Shown one piece after another: positions 16,682 to 24,287 of a stretch of DNA of 44,213 nucleotides. Where the stretch lies: positions 1 through 44,213 of the forward strand of contig JAJZNW010000007.1 in assembly GCA_021811615.1 (NCBI GenBank), given 5' to 3'. The stretch comes from Bacteroidota bacterium (GTDB lineage Bacteria > Bacteroidota > Ignavibacteria > Kryptoniales > JAKASW01). Both the position numbers and the translations under genes were made by a program. The notes beneath the pieces were generated by a model that saw nothing but the letters and a program-made list of their open reading frames with translations, made no database searches and was not told the DNA's origin. Each line of letters opens with the position of its first letter. The first letter of the stretch is position 1.

Positions 16682-17410
16682 CTATGACCGGCTGTCGGGT
16701 TCCCCGGGATCTATTTCGACATATACGTTGCCGAGTCCGGAATAAGCGGTTATAACTGAACCTCCACCGTTCATCTTGGCTTTCAGATAATTGTCCCGAC
16801 GGATCTCATAACTCGGACAATTTGTGGATAATGCGGTCGACGGTGTTATCTTTACTCCGCCGAGTTCCGACGTAGACGCTTCGATGTTTGCCGAAAGGTC
16901 TGAGGGCAATTCCAGTCTTACCGAACCTGTTTCTGTAATCAGTTCAACATCCTTCATATCGCTTGATACCGCAGCACATATGTTTCCCTGCTTGGTCACC
17001 GCACGCACTGAACATGGCGAGCCCCTTGGAACCATTACGACGAACTCGACCTGGCTCAGAGCTCGCCCGCCAGCAGGCTCTCCCTTTTCATACCAGCCCT
17101 TTAGGGTCAATTGACTGCCAAAGAAATTATGCGTGAAATGAAAATTTGCAATTCCGTCCGGAGTTCCGCGCAGCGTAAGCTCGATCTTGACTTCGCTTCC
17201 GTCGTACTCCTTCACTGAAATGTTGCCCAACTCCGTATCGAGCAAAATCAAGCCGCCCGGCTTCAGATTTATGCTTTTCTGCACTGTTTCCGTGCTTACT
17301 CTGTCCAGATATTCGGAAGTAGCCGAGGAGCTACCGGGCTGGTTGAAACCCGCCGGTGCACCAAAGAGGAGCATTGACTGAGCCAGGATGGCAACAAATA
17401 TCCCGTTCAT
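16682..17410 (-). CDS. Exported DUF4097-type beta-helix protein
   Basis: The 242-residue product starts with a short signal peptide and continues as a beta-rich sequence. Its G-N-I-S-V-K-E-Y-D-G, G-N-I-C-A-A-V, T-G-S-V-R-L-E-L and G-G-V-K-I-T segments are the repeating turns of DUF4097 (adhesin-like) proteins. Such proteins often sit beside envelope-stress or anti-sigma genes, but no such gene is next to this one. The start at 17410 is firm because AAAGGGAGGG lies just upstream. It converges with recG. The function is unknown, and the protein is likely in the cell envelope or secreted. Confidence 0.78.
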   Translation of the reverse strand: MNGIFVAILAQSMLLFGAPAGFNQPGSSSATSEYLDRVSTETVQKSINLKPGGLILLDTELGNISVKEYDGSEVKIELTLRGTPDGIANFHFTHNFFGSQLTLKGWYEKGEPAGGRALSQVEFVVMVPRGSPCSVRAVTKQGNICAAVSSDMKDVELITETGSVRLELPSDLSANIEASTSELGGVKITPSTALSTNCPSYEIRRDNYLKAKMNGGGSVITAYSGLGNVYVEIDPGEPDSRS

Positions 17411-17567
17411 GACTTCCCTCCCTTTTATGAATCTTGTACAACATTGGATGATTTCTTAATCGACTCGCACACATTAGCATCCTTACGGCAGGGAGGTAGT
17501 TAAGTTTCACGCCGGGAATATTCGGGATCAAACCACAAAGGAGAAAACAGCGACTAATCATATCGAG

Positions 17568-17596
17568 TTCAATTTGGATTTGTAATTGCATAGAAT
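17568..17596 (+). promoter_or_regulatory. Candidate promoter of the MDR oxidoreductase gene
   Basis: TTCAAT (17568-17573) and TAGAAT (17591-17596) are separated by exactly 17 bases. The -10 element differs from TATAAT at one position; the -35 element is weaker. Transcription would start near 17603, giving a leader of about 44 nt. Confidence 0.4.
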
Positions 17597-17646
17597 TAGT
17601 TTTGATACCGTCAGTCAGTAAGTCGAAGCATGCATTGGGGATTAAA

Positions 17647-18663
17647 ATGAAAAGAAGATCTTACCGCATCACGAAAGCGGGTTCTCTCAACAATCTCAAA
17701 CTTACCGATGAAGAAATCGGGCAACCTGCGGGGAATGAAGTCCAGATCGCCGTCAAAGCGATCGGCCTGAACTTCGCCGACGTATTCACGATCTTTGGAC
17801 TTTACAAGGCTGCGCCGAAAGAAAATTTTATACCCGGCCTGGAATTCAGCGGAATCGTTTCCGCAATCGGCAGCGGCGTCATGGATATGGAAGTCGGCGA
17901 CAAAGTGATGGGGTCTGTCAGATTCGGTTCATACACGACTCAAATTAACATCGACCGGCGGTACGTTACCGCGCTTCCTGACGGGTGGTCATTTGAAGAA
18001 GGTGCGTCATTCATAGTCCAGGCCCTCACAGCGTATTATGCGCTTGTGCCTCTCGGCAATCTAAAGAAAGGGCAGACAGTATTGATCCACAGCGCGGCAG
18101 GCGGCGTCGGGATTTACGCCAACCGAATCGCAAAGAAGTTTTCCGCTTATACAATAGGTACGATTGGAAATCCTTCGAAGGTTGAACTCTTGAAAGAGGA
18201 AGGATACGACGGAATAATAGTAAGGAATGGAAAGTTCAGAAATGAACTTGCCAGAAGTTTGAACGGAAGACAGCTCGATCTTGTGATGGACGCAGTCGGC
18301 GGACAAGTGCAGAAGGACAGCTTCGATTTCCTTACCACCACAGGAAGGATGGTTGCGTACGGTTTGTCCCAATTTGCGTCACCAGGCGCGCGGCCAAACT
18401 ACTTGAAGCTGGCGCTCCAGTTCATAACTATGCCGAGGTATCACACGCTTACACTTATTGAGTCGAACAAGAGTATCCTCGGATTCAATCTCATATGGCT
18501 CTACGACAAAGTCGATATGCTCAAGTCGATGCTGGATGAGATTCAGGCACTCAATCTGAGCAAGCCTTTTGTCGGGGCGGTATTCACATTCGACAGATTA
18601 AAGGAAGCCCTCAATGCATTTCAAGGGGGAAAGACTATGGGCAAGGTAGTAGTCAGGGTCTGA
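17647..18663 (+). CDS. Quinone oxidoreductase-like MDR protein (VAT-1/QOR group)
   Basis: From ATG at 17647, with a GGGGA site six bases upstream, the product has 338 residues. It has the GroES-like N-terminal domain of medium-chain dehydrogenases (with L-N-F-A-D-V-F near 41-47 and a G-D-K-V-M-G motif near 84-89) and a Rossmann domain with S-A-A-G-G-V-G at 149-155. No zinc-binding Cys cluster is present, which places it with NADPH-dependent quinone reductases and VAT-1 proteins rather than alcohol dehydrogenases. The reaction is probably NAD(P)H-dependent reduction of a quinone or enone. The frame is open back to 17602, but that part has no ribosome site. Confidence 0.88.
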   Translation: MKRRSYRITKAGSLNNLKLTDEEIGQPAGNEVQIAVKAIGLNFADVFTIFGLYKAAPKENFIPGLEFSGIVSAIGSGVMDMEVGDKVMGSVRFGSYTTQINIDRRYVTALPDGWSFEEGASFIVQALTAYYALVPLGNLKKGQTVLIHSAAGGVGIYANRIAKKFSAYTIGTIGNPSKVELLKEEGYDGIIVRNGKFRNELARSLNGRQLDLVMDAVGGQVQKDSFDFLTTTGRMVAYGLSQFASPGARPNYLKLALQFITMPRYHTLTLIESNKSILGFNLIWLYDKVDMLKSMLDEIQALNLSKPFVGAVFTFDRLKEALNAFQGGKTMGKVVVRV

Positions 18664-18768
18664 AAGCCTTCCTCACGAACACCGGAAAAGGATCCGGTTC
18701 ACGAGCCGGAGGGGATGAAACCGCCGCAATTCGGCCTGCTCGTTCAGGCAGGATGATTTGCTCACGCA

Positions 18769-18795
18769 ATCCACAACGGTTATTTTGTTGTGGAT
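18769..18795. promoter_or_regulatory. Perfect 9-bp dyad in the leader of the PlsC-like gene
   Basis: ATCCACAAC (18769-18777) and GTTGTGGAT (18787-18795) form a perfect inverted repeat with a 9-nt loop. It ends eight bases before the GGAG site of the acyltransferase gene. The right arm contains TGTGGATAT, one base from a DnaA-box consensus. It could be an RNA hairpin that limits ribosome access or a protein operator. Confidence 0.4.
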
Positions 18796-18814
18796 ATTCC
18801 CCGGAGAAAGAAAG

Positions 18815-19612
18815 TTGAGCACGAGCATTTTTACAGGCGACACATACGACACGGACGATAAGACACCGCGAGCGTTCCTCGACAAGATAGCACTCAACAC
18901 GCGGCTCTACTTCATGGCTGAGTACATCGGGATCGTGCTGAGGACAAGACGAGAGGCCCTCGACGGCATTTACGACACCGAGCATTGGATCAAATCGTCC
19001 GCCGACATCTTCAGGCTTGTAGAGAGCTGCGGTGGGAGATTTCACCTGACCGGTCTGGACAATATTCGTTCGAGCCCCGATCCGATGGTCTTTGTCGGCA
19101 ACCATATGAGCACGTTAGAGACGATGACTCTACCGTGCATCATCGCCCCGGAAAGAGAAGTCACGTTTGCCGTGAAGGAGAGCCTGGTCCGTCATCCTTT
19201 CTTCGGAGCTGTCATGCGTTCCAGGAACCCGATCGTCGTGGGAAGAGAAAATTCAAGAGAGGACCTTGCCGTCGTTCTGAGTAAAGGACAGGAACTGTTA
19301 GCTGCCGGGACCTCAGTCATAATCTTCCCTCAGAGTACTCGCATGGTCAAGTTCCTTCCTGAGAAATTCAATTCACTCGGAGTCAAGCTTTCCGCTGCAG
19401 CGAAAGTCAAAGTTGTGCCGTTCGCAATAAAGACCGACTACTGGGAAATCGGAAAAGTTGTGAAGGATCTCGGGAAGATAAGCCGCCGCAAACCCATTTA
19501 CATGGCGTTCGGGGAACCTTTCGAAGTAAGAGGGACCGGCAAGAAAGAGAATTCGAAGATAATTGATTTCATAACTTCACATCTGAAACAATGGGGCGGA
19601 GAGGTCGCTTGA
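18815..19612 (+). CDS. PlsC-like lysophospholipid acyltransferase with altered motifs
   Basis: I chose TTG at 18815 because GGAG lies eight bases upstream; the product then has 265 residues. The acyltransferase core is recognisable from V-G-N-H-M-S-T-L-E-T (block I), R-S-R-N-P-I-V-V (block II) and F-P-Q-S-T-R-M-V (block III). Family enzymes acylate lysophosphatidic acid or related lipids at the membrane. Two positions differ from the textbook form. Block I is H-x4-E instead of H-x4-D, and block III has F-P-Q-S-T-R instead of F-P-E-G-T-R. The Glu could still act as the charge-relay acid. A perfect 9-bp dyad lies just upstream. It may be a 1-acylglycerol-3-phosphate acyltransferase or a related lipid-modifying enzyme. 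Confidence 0.75.
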   Translation: MSTSIFTGDTYDTDDKTPRAFLDKIALNTRLYFMAEYIGIVLRTRREALDGIYDTEHWIKSSADIFRLVESCGGRFHLTGLDNIRSSPDPMVFVGNHMSTLETMTLPCIIAPEREVTFAVKESLVRHPFFGAVMRSRNPIVVGRENSREDLAVVLSKGQELLAAGTSVIIFPQSTRMVKFLPEKFNSLGVKLSAAAKVKVVPFAIKTDYWEIGKVVKDLGKISRRKPIYMAFGEPFEVRGTGKKENSKIIDFITSHLKQWGGEVA

Positions 19613-19709
19613 CGGAAAAACACCGTTAACCGTATCCGAAAGCTATTCCTTTCTCCCGTTCACGCCATCTCCCATTCACCCTTACTTCGATTCCCTGAAT
19701 GTCGACGCT

Positions 19710-20732
19710 CTACTTTCTCTTGTAAAACTGAGAGACCGCCGGCACCAGGTACTCCTCGAATGCCCGTTCAAAATCATATTCCGGGTTCCAGCCCCAGTCT
19801 TTCCGTGCGCGCGAGTCATCTACGTCGGCGGGCCACGAGTCGAGAATAGCCTGCCGCTTCAGGTCGGGCTTGAAGTTTATAACGGCATCCGGGAAAGCCT
19901 TCTTCACCCGCCTCTTCAATTCGCCCGCCGACGGGTTGAACGAGCCGACGTTGTATATCTGCGTGCTCAGATTCTCCCTCGGTGCAGCTTCGAGCGAAAG
20001 GAGTGCCTTCACACCGTCCGGCATCGCCATGAAAGGGATCCTCGTATCTTCCCTGACGAAGCAATCGTACGGCTCCCCTTTCGCCGCCTGGTGAAGCATC
20101 TCAGGCGCAAAGTCGCTCGTGCCTCCCGTCGGCAGCGTGACCGCACTTATCAGGCCCGGAAACCTTACACACCGAAAATCCACTTTACCTCCCATGGGCT
20201 GAGCATCAAGCTGACGGTAATAGTTCATGTAATACTTCCCGAGCCTTTCACAGTACAGCTTGTTTATACCGTACATGGTACGCGGCTCCGTGCACTGGTC
20301 CTCGCCTATCCTATTCGCCTTCTCCTTTGCGCCAGCGTCCGGGAGTCCATAGACTGCGATCGAACTCGGATAAATCATCTTCACTTCTTTTCCCTGCAGA
20401 CGTGATTGCGTGATCGCTGTCTCGAGAAGGTTCAGCGTTCCATCCACGTTTACCTTATGCGCAATCGTCGGCTGTCTTTCCGCCCTCGTCGAAAGGAGCG
20501 CAGCGAGGTGGTATATCACATCGAAATCGTGTGCCGTAGAAAGAGATTCGAGAAACCGATTATCTAAGATGTCGCCCGTGTAAGTCTTGTAGCATTTCGA
20601 TTTGGAGGAATCGTCCAGGGTATTCAGGTCGAGTGCGACAACCCTGACGCCATCGTGTTCGGCAAAATGCGATATGAGTCCGTGTCCGATTTCACCGTTT
20701 GCCCCGGTGATTAGGATAGTCCTTGTTTCCAT
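19710..20732 (-). CDS. NAD-dependent epimerase/dehydratase (short-chain L-threonine dehydrogenase-like)
   Basis: From ATG at 20732, which has an AAGGAG site, the product has 340 residues. It is an extended short-chain dehydrogenase with NAD-binding G10-A-N-G-E-I-G16, catalytic Ser near 123-124 (Y-P-S-S-I-A-V-Y-G), and Y154-x3-K158 in Y-G-I-N-K. The C-terminal half has the F-x-P-D-A-V-I-N-F-K-P-D and W-P-A-D-V-D-D-S-x-A pattern of SDR-type L-threonine 3-dehydrogenases. That suggests oxidation of threonine to 2-amino-3-ketobutyrate, though sugar-nucleotide epimerases share the fold. The longer frame to 20912 has no ribosome site. The gene is divergent from the trehalase gene. Confidence 0.85.
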   Translation of the reverse strand: METRTILITGANGEIGHGLISHFAEHDGVRVVALDLNTLDDSSKSKCYKTYTGDILDNRFLESLSTAHDFDVIYHLAALLSTRAERQPTIAHKVNVDGTLNLLETAITQSRLQGKEVKMIYPSSIAVYGLPDAGAKEKANRIGEDQCTEPRTMYGINKLYCERLGKYYMNYYRQLDAQPMGGKVDFRCVRFPGLISAVTLPTGGTSDFAPEMLHQAAKGEPYDCFVREDTRIPFMAMPDGVKALLSLEAAPRENLSTQIYNVGSFNPSAGELKRRVKKAFPDAVINFKPDLKRQAILDSWPADVDDSRARKDWGWNPEYDFERAFEEYLVPAVSQFYKRK

Positions 20733-21141
20733 CTGTTCTCCTTGAACAATTGCCGGATCTCTGTTTGAATGCCGGCAAGAATCTGTGGTGATTGCAGGCT
20801 GGCTTTCCGCCTGATTTTTGTCGCATAAGTTATAACACGGCGGACCTGTTAAGCAACAAGCGGGAACATACTGAAGCTCACCGCGCGGGCCGATTTCCAC
20901 AAAATAGAACAACAGATGTCACGCAGCAGCACAGAAGAACAGCGCCGATAGAATCCCATTCGAACAGTACCCCCGGAAGACCGTCCCGATTCTATGTCTT
21001 CCGTGCGCAACGACCTGGAGTCAGCCCACCGCCAATTTAGGCCGATGTTTTTTATTGATGCTAACGGTTTGTAAATTCACGTGATAGACCATACGGGACA
21101 GGGCCGCTTCGTCAATAGAATCAAACCGGGAGATCAACTCT
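20733..21141. other. Divergent gene-free interval before the trehalase gene
   Basis: There is no gene here. The 8-mer ATAGAATC occurs at 20948-20955, inverted at 20988-20995 and again direct at 21115-21122, the last just before the trehalase ribosome site. A shorter dyad GCCGG/GCCGGC is near 20752-20776. The sequence TTTTTTATTGATG around 21048-21060 is AT-rich and may belong to the trehalase promoter, but I cannot define the boxes. Confidence 0.5.
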
Positions 21142-23166
21142 ATGTATTCTAATAATCCAATTCTTCGAATAGCGGGAATACTTGCGATAGTTGTAACCAC
21201 GGTTGTCGGCTTAATGTCGGCCGCCTATTGCCAGGAGTGGAATTCTGGCGAATTCAACGATATAGAAGTACTCGTGAAGCCGACGCTCGATTCCCTCATC
21301 GCGAAGGAAGACACCGACCACGACAAGAGAATAACGATTGACGACCCGCACATCCCCGATACCGACAGGGGCAACAGACGCTTCTGGATCACGACACTTG
21401 GCGGGAAGAAATACGAAGTCGACGAGACCTATTACCTTGCAAATCTCCTCGAAGATCTGAAACTCGCAGAAGACGAAGGTAAGGACACGATAACCCTCAA
21501 CGGAGCGGACATTTTCCGGACGCCCGTCCAGCGTATCGCTGAATCGATAAAGAATCTCTACTGGGCCGGTCTGACGAGGCGGATCGACGAAGCGGGGCTC
21601 GAAAAGACTTTCACCGACGAGAAAATAAAAACCGTAGACGGATTCAATTACGTTTATGTACCGCACGGCGACACATTGGGCTACGACTACTTCTCGGAGG
21701 TGGCACACACCAGGCCGAATTTCAACATGAGAGTCGTAATGCTTCCAGCCAAAGTCACTCCGAAATATATCGAAGGCTTGAACGGCAGGCCCGGCATCCT
21801 CAGCCTGAAGCTGTGTAAAGAGCCCGACGGCAAAATCACGGCAGCACCCTTCGTCGTTCCCGGCGGAAGATTCAACGAGTTGTACGGCTGGGACAGCTAC
21901 TTCATAACACTTGGGCTGCTTGAAGATGGGAAGACAGCATTGGCAAAATCGATGGTCGATAATTTCATTTACGAGATAGATCATTACGGAAAAATTCTGA
22001 ACGCCAACCGGACTTACTACCTGACGCGGTCACAACCGCCCTTCTTTACGTCTATGGCACTTGCAGTCTATGACGATCTTCCGAAGAATGAAGAGACAAA
22101 AGCCTGGCTGGAAAAAGTTCTCGAAGCGGCCATAAAGCAGTACACAAACTACTGGATGGGTCCGAGCCATCTCACGAAGACCGGGTTGAGCAGATACTAT
22201 GACGACGGCATCGGTCCGCCGCCGGAGGTCGAGCCTCACAGGTACCGTTACCTGTATGCCGAATACGCGAAGAAGTACAGTATGAGCGAGGAACATTTTA
22301 AGGACGAATACCTGTCGGGGAAGCTCAAGGTGCCTTCGCTCGACATGTTCTTCAAAAACGACCGCGCCATGCGGGAGTCGGGGAACGATGCAAGTTATCG
22401 CCTGCAGTATGATTGCGTCGACCTCGTCACCGCAGACCTCAACTCGCTTCTCTACAAAGAAGAGACAAACATAGCCGACATCATCGAGGACGACTTCGGC
22501 GGCGAAGTCAGACTTGGCGGAAGAACAGAGAGAAGCTCGACCTGGTACGATAAGGCTGAGAAGCGGAAGAAGCTGATGACAAAGTATCTATGGAACGAGA
22601 AGGCCGGCATGTTTTTCGACTACAACTTCGTCACCGGCAGGCAGACAGGCTATGTTGCTGCGACGACATTCTATCCTCTATGGGCAAAACTTGCGACGAA
22701 GAGGCAGGCAGAGGAACTCGTGAAGCACGCGCTTCCGCTGCTCGACACGCCGGGCGGCATCGTCGGTTCCACGGAGAAGTCGCGCGGTCCCATCACCAAA
22801 GATCGTCCGCAGACGCAGTGGGACTATCCTTTCGGATGGTCCCCGCAGCAGATACTGACATGGGTCGGCCTGAAAAATTATGGTTACACGAAGCTGGCGC
22901 GTGAGCTGGCGTACAAGTGGCTTTACACGATTACCGTTAACGCATACAACTACAACGGGACAATCGCAGAGAAGTACGACGTCGTGGACAGGTCCTCCCA
23001 GGTATTCGCCGAATATGGAAACGTCGGGACGAAATTCTCTTACATCACCCGGCAAGGTTTTGGCTGGACGAATGCGTCATACGTGTTCGGCCTGACATTT
23101 CTCACGAAGAAACTCATATCCGATCTCGACCGGCTGATCCCGCCGGAGTGGGTGTTCGGGAAGTAG
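21142..23166 (+). CDS. Secreted alpha,alpha-trehalase (GH37), neutral-trehalase type
   Basis: The 674-residue enzyme hydrolyses trehalose to two glucose molecules. An N-terminal hydrophobic segment ending near A-A-Y-C30 is a signal peptide, so it acts outside the cytoplasm. Both trehalase signatures are present: P-G-G-R-F-N-E-L-Y-G-W-D-S-Y near 239-252 and Q-W-D-Y-P-F-G-W-S-P at 559-568. Likely catalytic residues are D416 (in E-S-G-N-D) and E610 (in I-A-E-K-Y-D-V). Residues 57-68 form a calcium-loop-like motif D-T-D-H-D-K-R-I-T-I-D-D. From memory, this motif and long blocks such as H-Y-G-K-I-L-N-A-N-R are shared with fungal neutral trehalases rather than with E. coli TreA. The ribosome site is GGGAG before ATG at 21142. 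The gene stands alone. Confidence 0.93.
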   Translation: MYSNNPILRIAGILAIVVTTVVGLMSAAYCQEWNSGEFNDIEVLVKPTLDSLIAKEDTDHDKRITIDDPHIPDTDRGNRRFWITTLGGKKYEVDETYYLANLLEDLKLAEDEGKDTITLNGADIFRTPVQRIAESIKNLYWAGLTRRIDEAGLEKTFTDEKIKTVDGFNYVYVPHGDTLGYDYFSEVAHTRPNFNMRVVMLPAKVTPKYIEGLNGRPGILSLKLCKEPDGKITAAPFVVPGGRFNELYGWDSYFITLGLLEDGKTALAKSMVDNFIYEIDHYGKILNANRTYYLTRSQPPFFTSMALAVYDDLPKNEETKAWLEKVLEAAIKQYTNYWMGPSHLTKTGLSRYYDDGIGPPPEVEPHRYRYLYAEYAKKYSMSEEHFKDEYLSGKLKVPSLDMFFKNDRAMRESGNDASYRLQYDCVDLVTADLNSLLYKEETNIADIIEDDFGGEVRLGGRTERSSTWYDKAEKRKKLMTKYLWNEKAGMFFDYNFVTGRQTGYVAATTFYPLWAKLATKRQAEELVKHALPLLDTPGGIVGSTEKSRGPITKDRPQTQWDYPFGWSPQQILTWVGLKNYGYTKLARELAYKWLYTITVNAYNYNGTIAEKYDVVDRSSQVFAEYGNVGTKFSYITRQGFGWTNASYVFGLTFLTKKLISDLDRLIPPEWVFGK

Positions 23167-23316
23167 CGATCAGGCAACCATCGCCCGTTTCGGTGTCCCT
23201 ACGCCGGTGTCAGTCACAACTCATTTCGGCCCGGCTGTGAACCTATCGCCCCCTTTCTCATGTTATATAGGAACAAGGCCAAGATTCGCTAACGTCTGCG
23301 TGAAAGGGAAATAGCA

Positions 23317-24192
23317 ATGTCGGAGAACAGGAACGTTCTGGTTGCGGGTGCGACCGGCAAGCAGGGAGGAGCTGCGGCAAAAGCTCTCATTGATAAAGGG
23401 TTCAAGATAAAAGTGCTGACAAGGAATCCGTCGTCTCCTGCCGCCCGTGCGCTTCAGAAGGCCGGCGCACAAGTAGTGAAGGGAGACTTAACCGACAAGG
23501 CGTCTTTGGCGGGTGCCCTCAAGGGCGCCGATGCTGTCTTTGGCATGACGACGCCGTTTCAAAACGGTCACGAGGCGGAGGTGACACAGGGCGTGAACCT
23601 CGTCGATGCGGCAAAGGCCGCGGGCGTCAAACATCTCGTCTTCAGCTCCGTTGCGAGCGCGGACAAGAACACCGGCATCCCACACTTCGACTCTAAATAC
23701 AAGGTGGAACAGTACATCGCAGCCTCGGGAATACCTTACACGATCATCGGTCCGACGGCATTCATGGAAAATTTCATACAGTCTTTTGCTCTTGCCAACC
23801 TTCGCCAGGGGAAGATAGCGAGAGCGCTTTCTGCAACACGCCCTATACAGTTGATCGCAGTAGAAGACATCGGTTCGTTTGCTGCTTTCGTTATCGAGAA
23901 TAGCAACGAGTTCCTCGGTGAACGCATAGATATCGCCGGCGACGAACGCACAGGTGAAGAGACTGCGCTCATACTTTCGAAGATCGCCGGCCGAACCATC
24001 AAATACGAAAGTTTCCCGCCGGCCAACCTCAGGGCCCAGAGTCCCGATTTGGCCATCATGATGGAATGGCAGGAGAAGAACGAATATACCGCCGATATAG
24101 GGCAATTGCGTCTCGACTTCCCCGAGGTCGGCTGGCACAGACTGGAAGAGTGGGCGAGGGCAATTGATTGGAAGGCGCTCTTGGCTGCTTAG
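23317..24192 (+). CDS. NmrA-family NAD(P)-binding protein
   Basis: The 291-residue protein has the NmrA/HSCARG nucleotide-binding motif G11-A-T-G14-K-Q-G17-G at its N-terminus. The L-T-R-N-P segment that recognises NADP and V-F-S-S-V-A-S in the core follow. It lacks the Y-x3-K catalytic pair of active short-chain dehydrogenases, in line with NmrA proteins that sense the NADP(H) state or reduce quinones. ATG at 23317 is preceded by AAAGGGA. The gene converges with the aldehyde dehydrogenase gene. The specific role is unknown. Confidence 0.87.
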   Translation: MSENRNVLVAGATGKQGGAAAKALIDKGFKIKVLTRNPSSPAARALQKAGAQVVKGDLTDKASLAGALKGADAVFGMTTPFQNGHEAEVTQGVNLVDAAKAAGVKHLVFSSVASADKNTGIPHFDSKYKVEQYIAASGIPYTIIGPTAFMENFIQSFALANLRQGKIARALSATRPIQLIAVEDIGSFAAFVIENSNEFLGERIDIAGDERTGEETALILSKIAGRTIKYESFPPANLRAQSPDLAIMMEWQEKNEYTADIGQLRLDFPEVGWHRLEEWARAIDWKALLAA

Positions 24193-24287
24193 GCGAACAC
24201 AGTCCTCGCTTTCACCCGTCTCACTCAAATGATGTGCGCCCAGTACCACCCGCTGGCTACTACTAACTGCTTACCGCATACTGCCTA

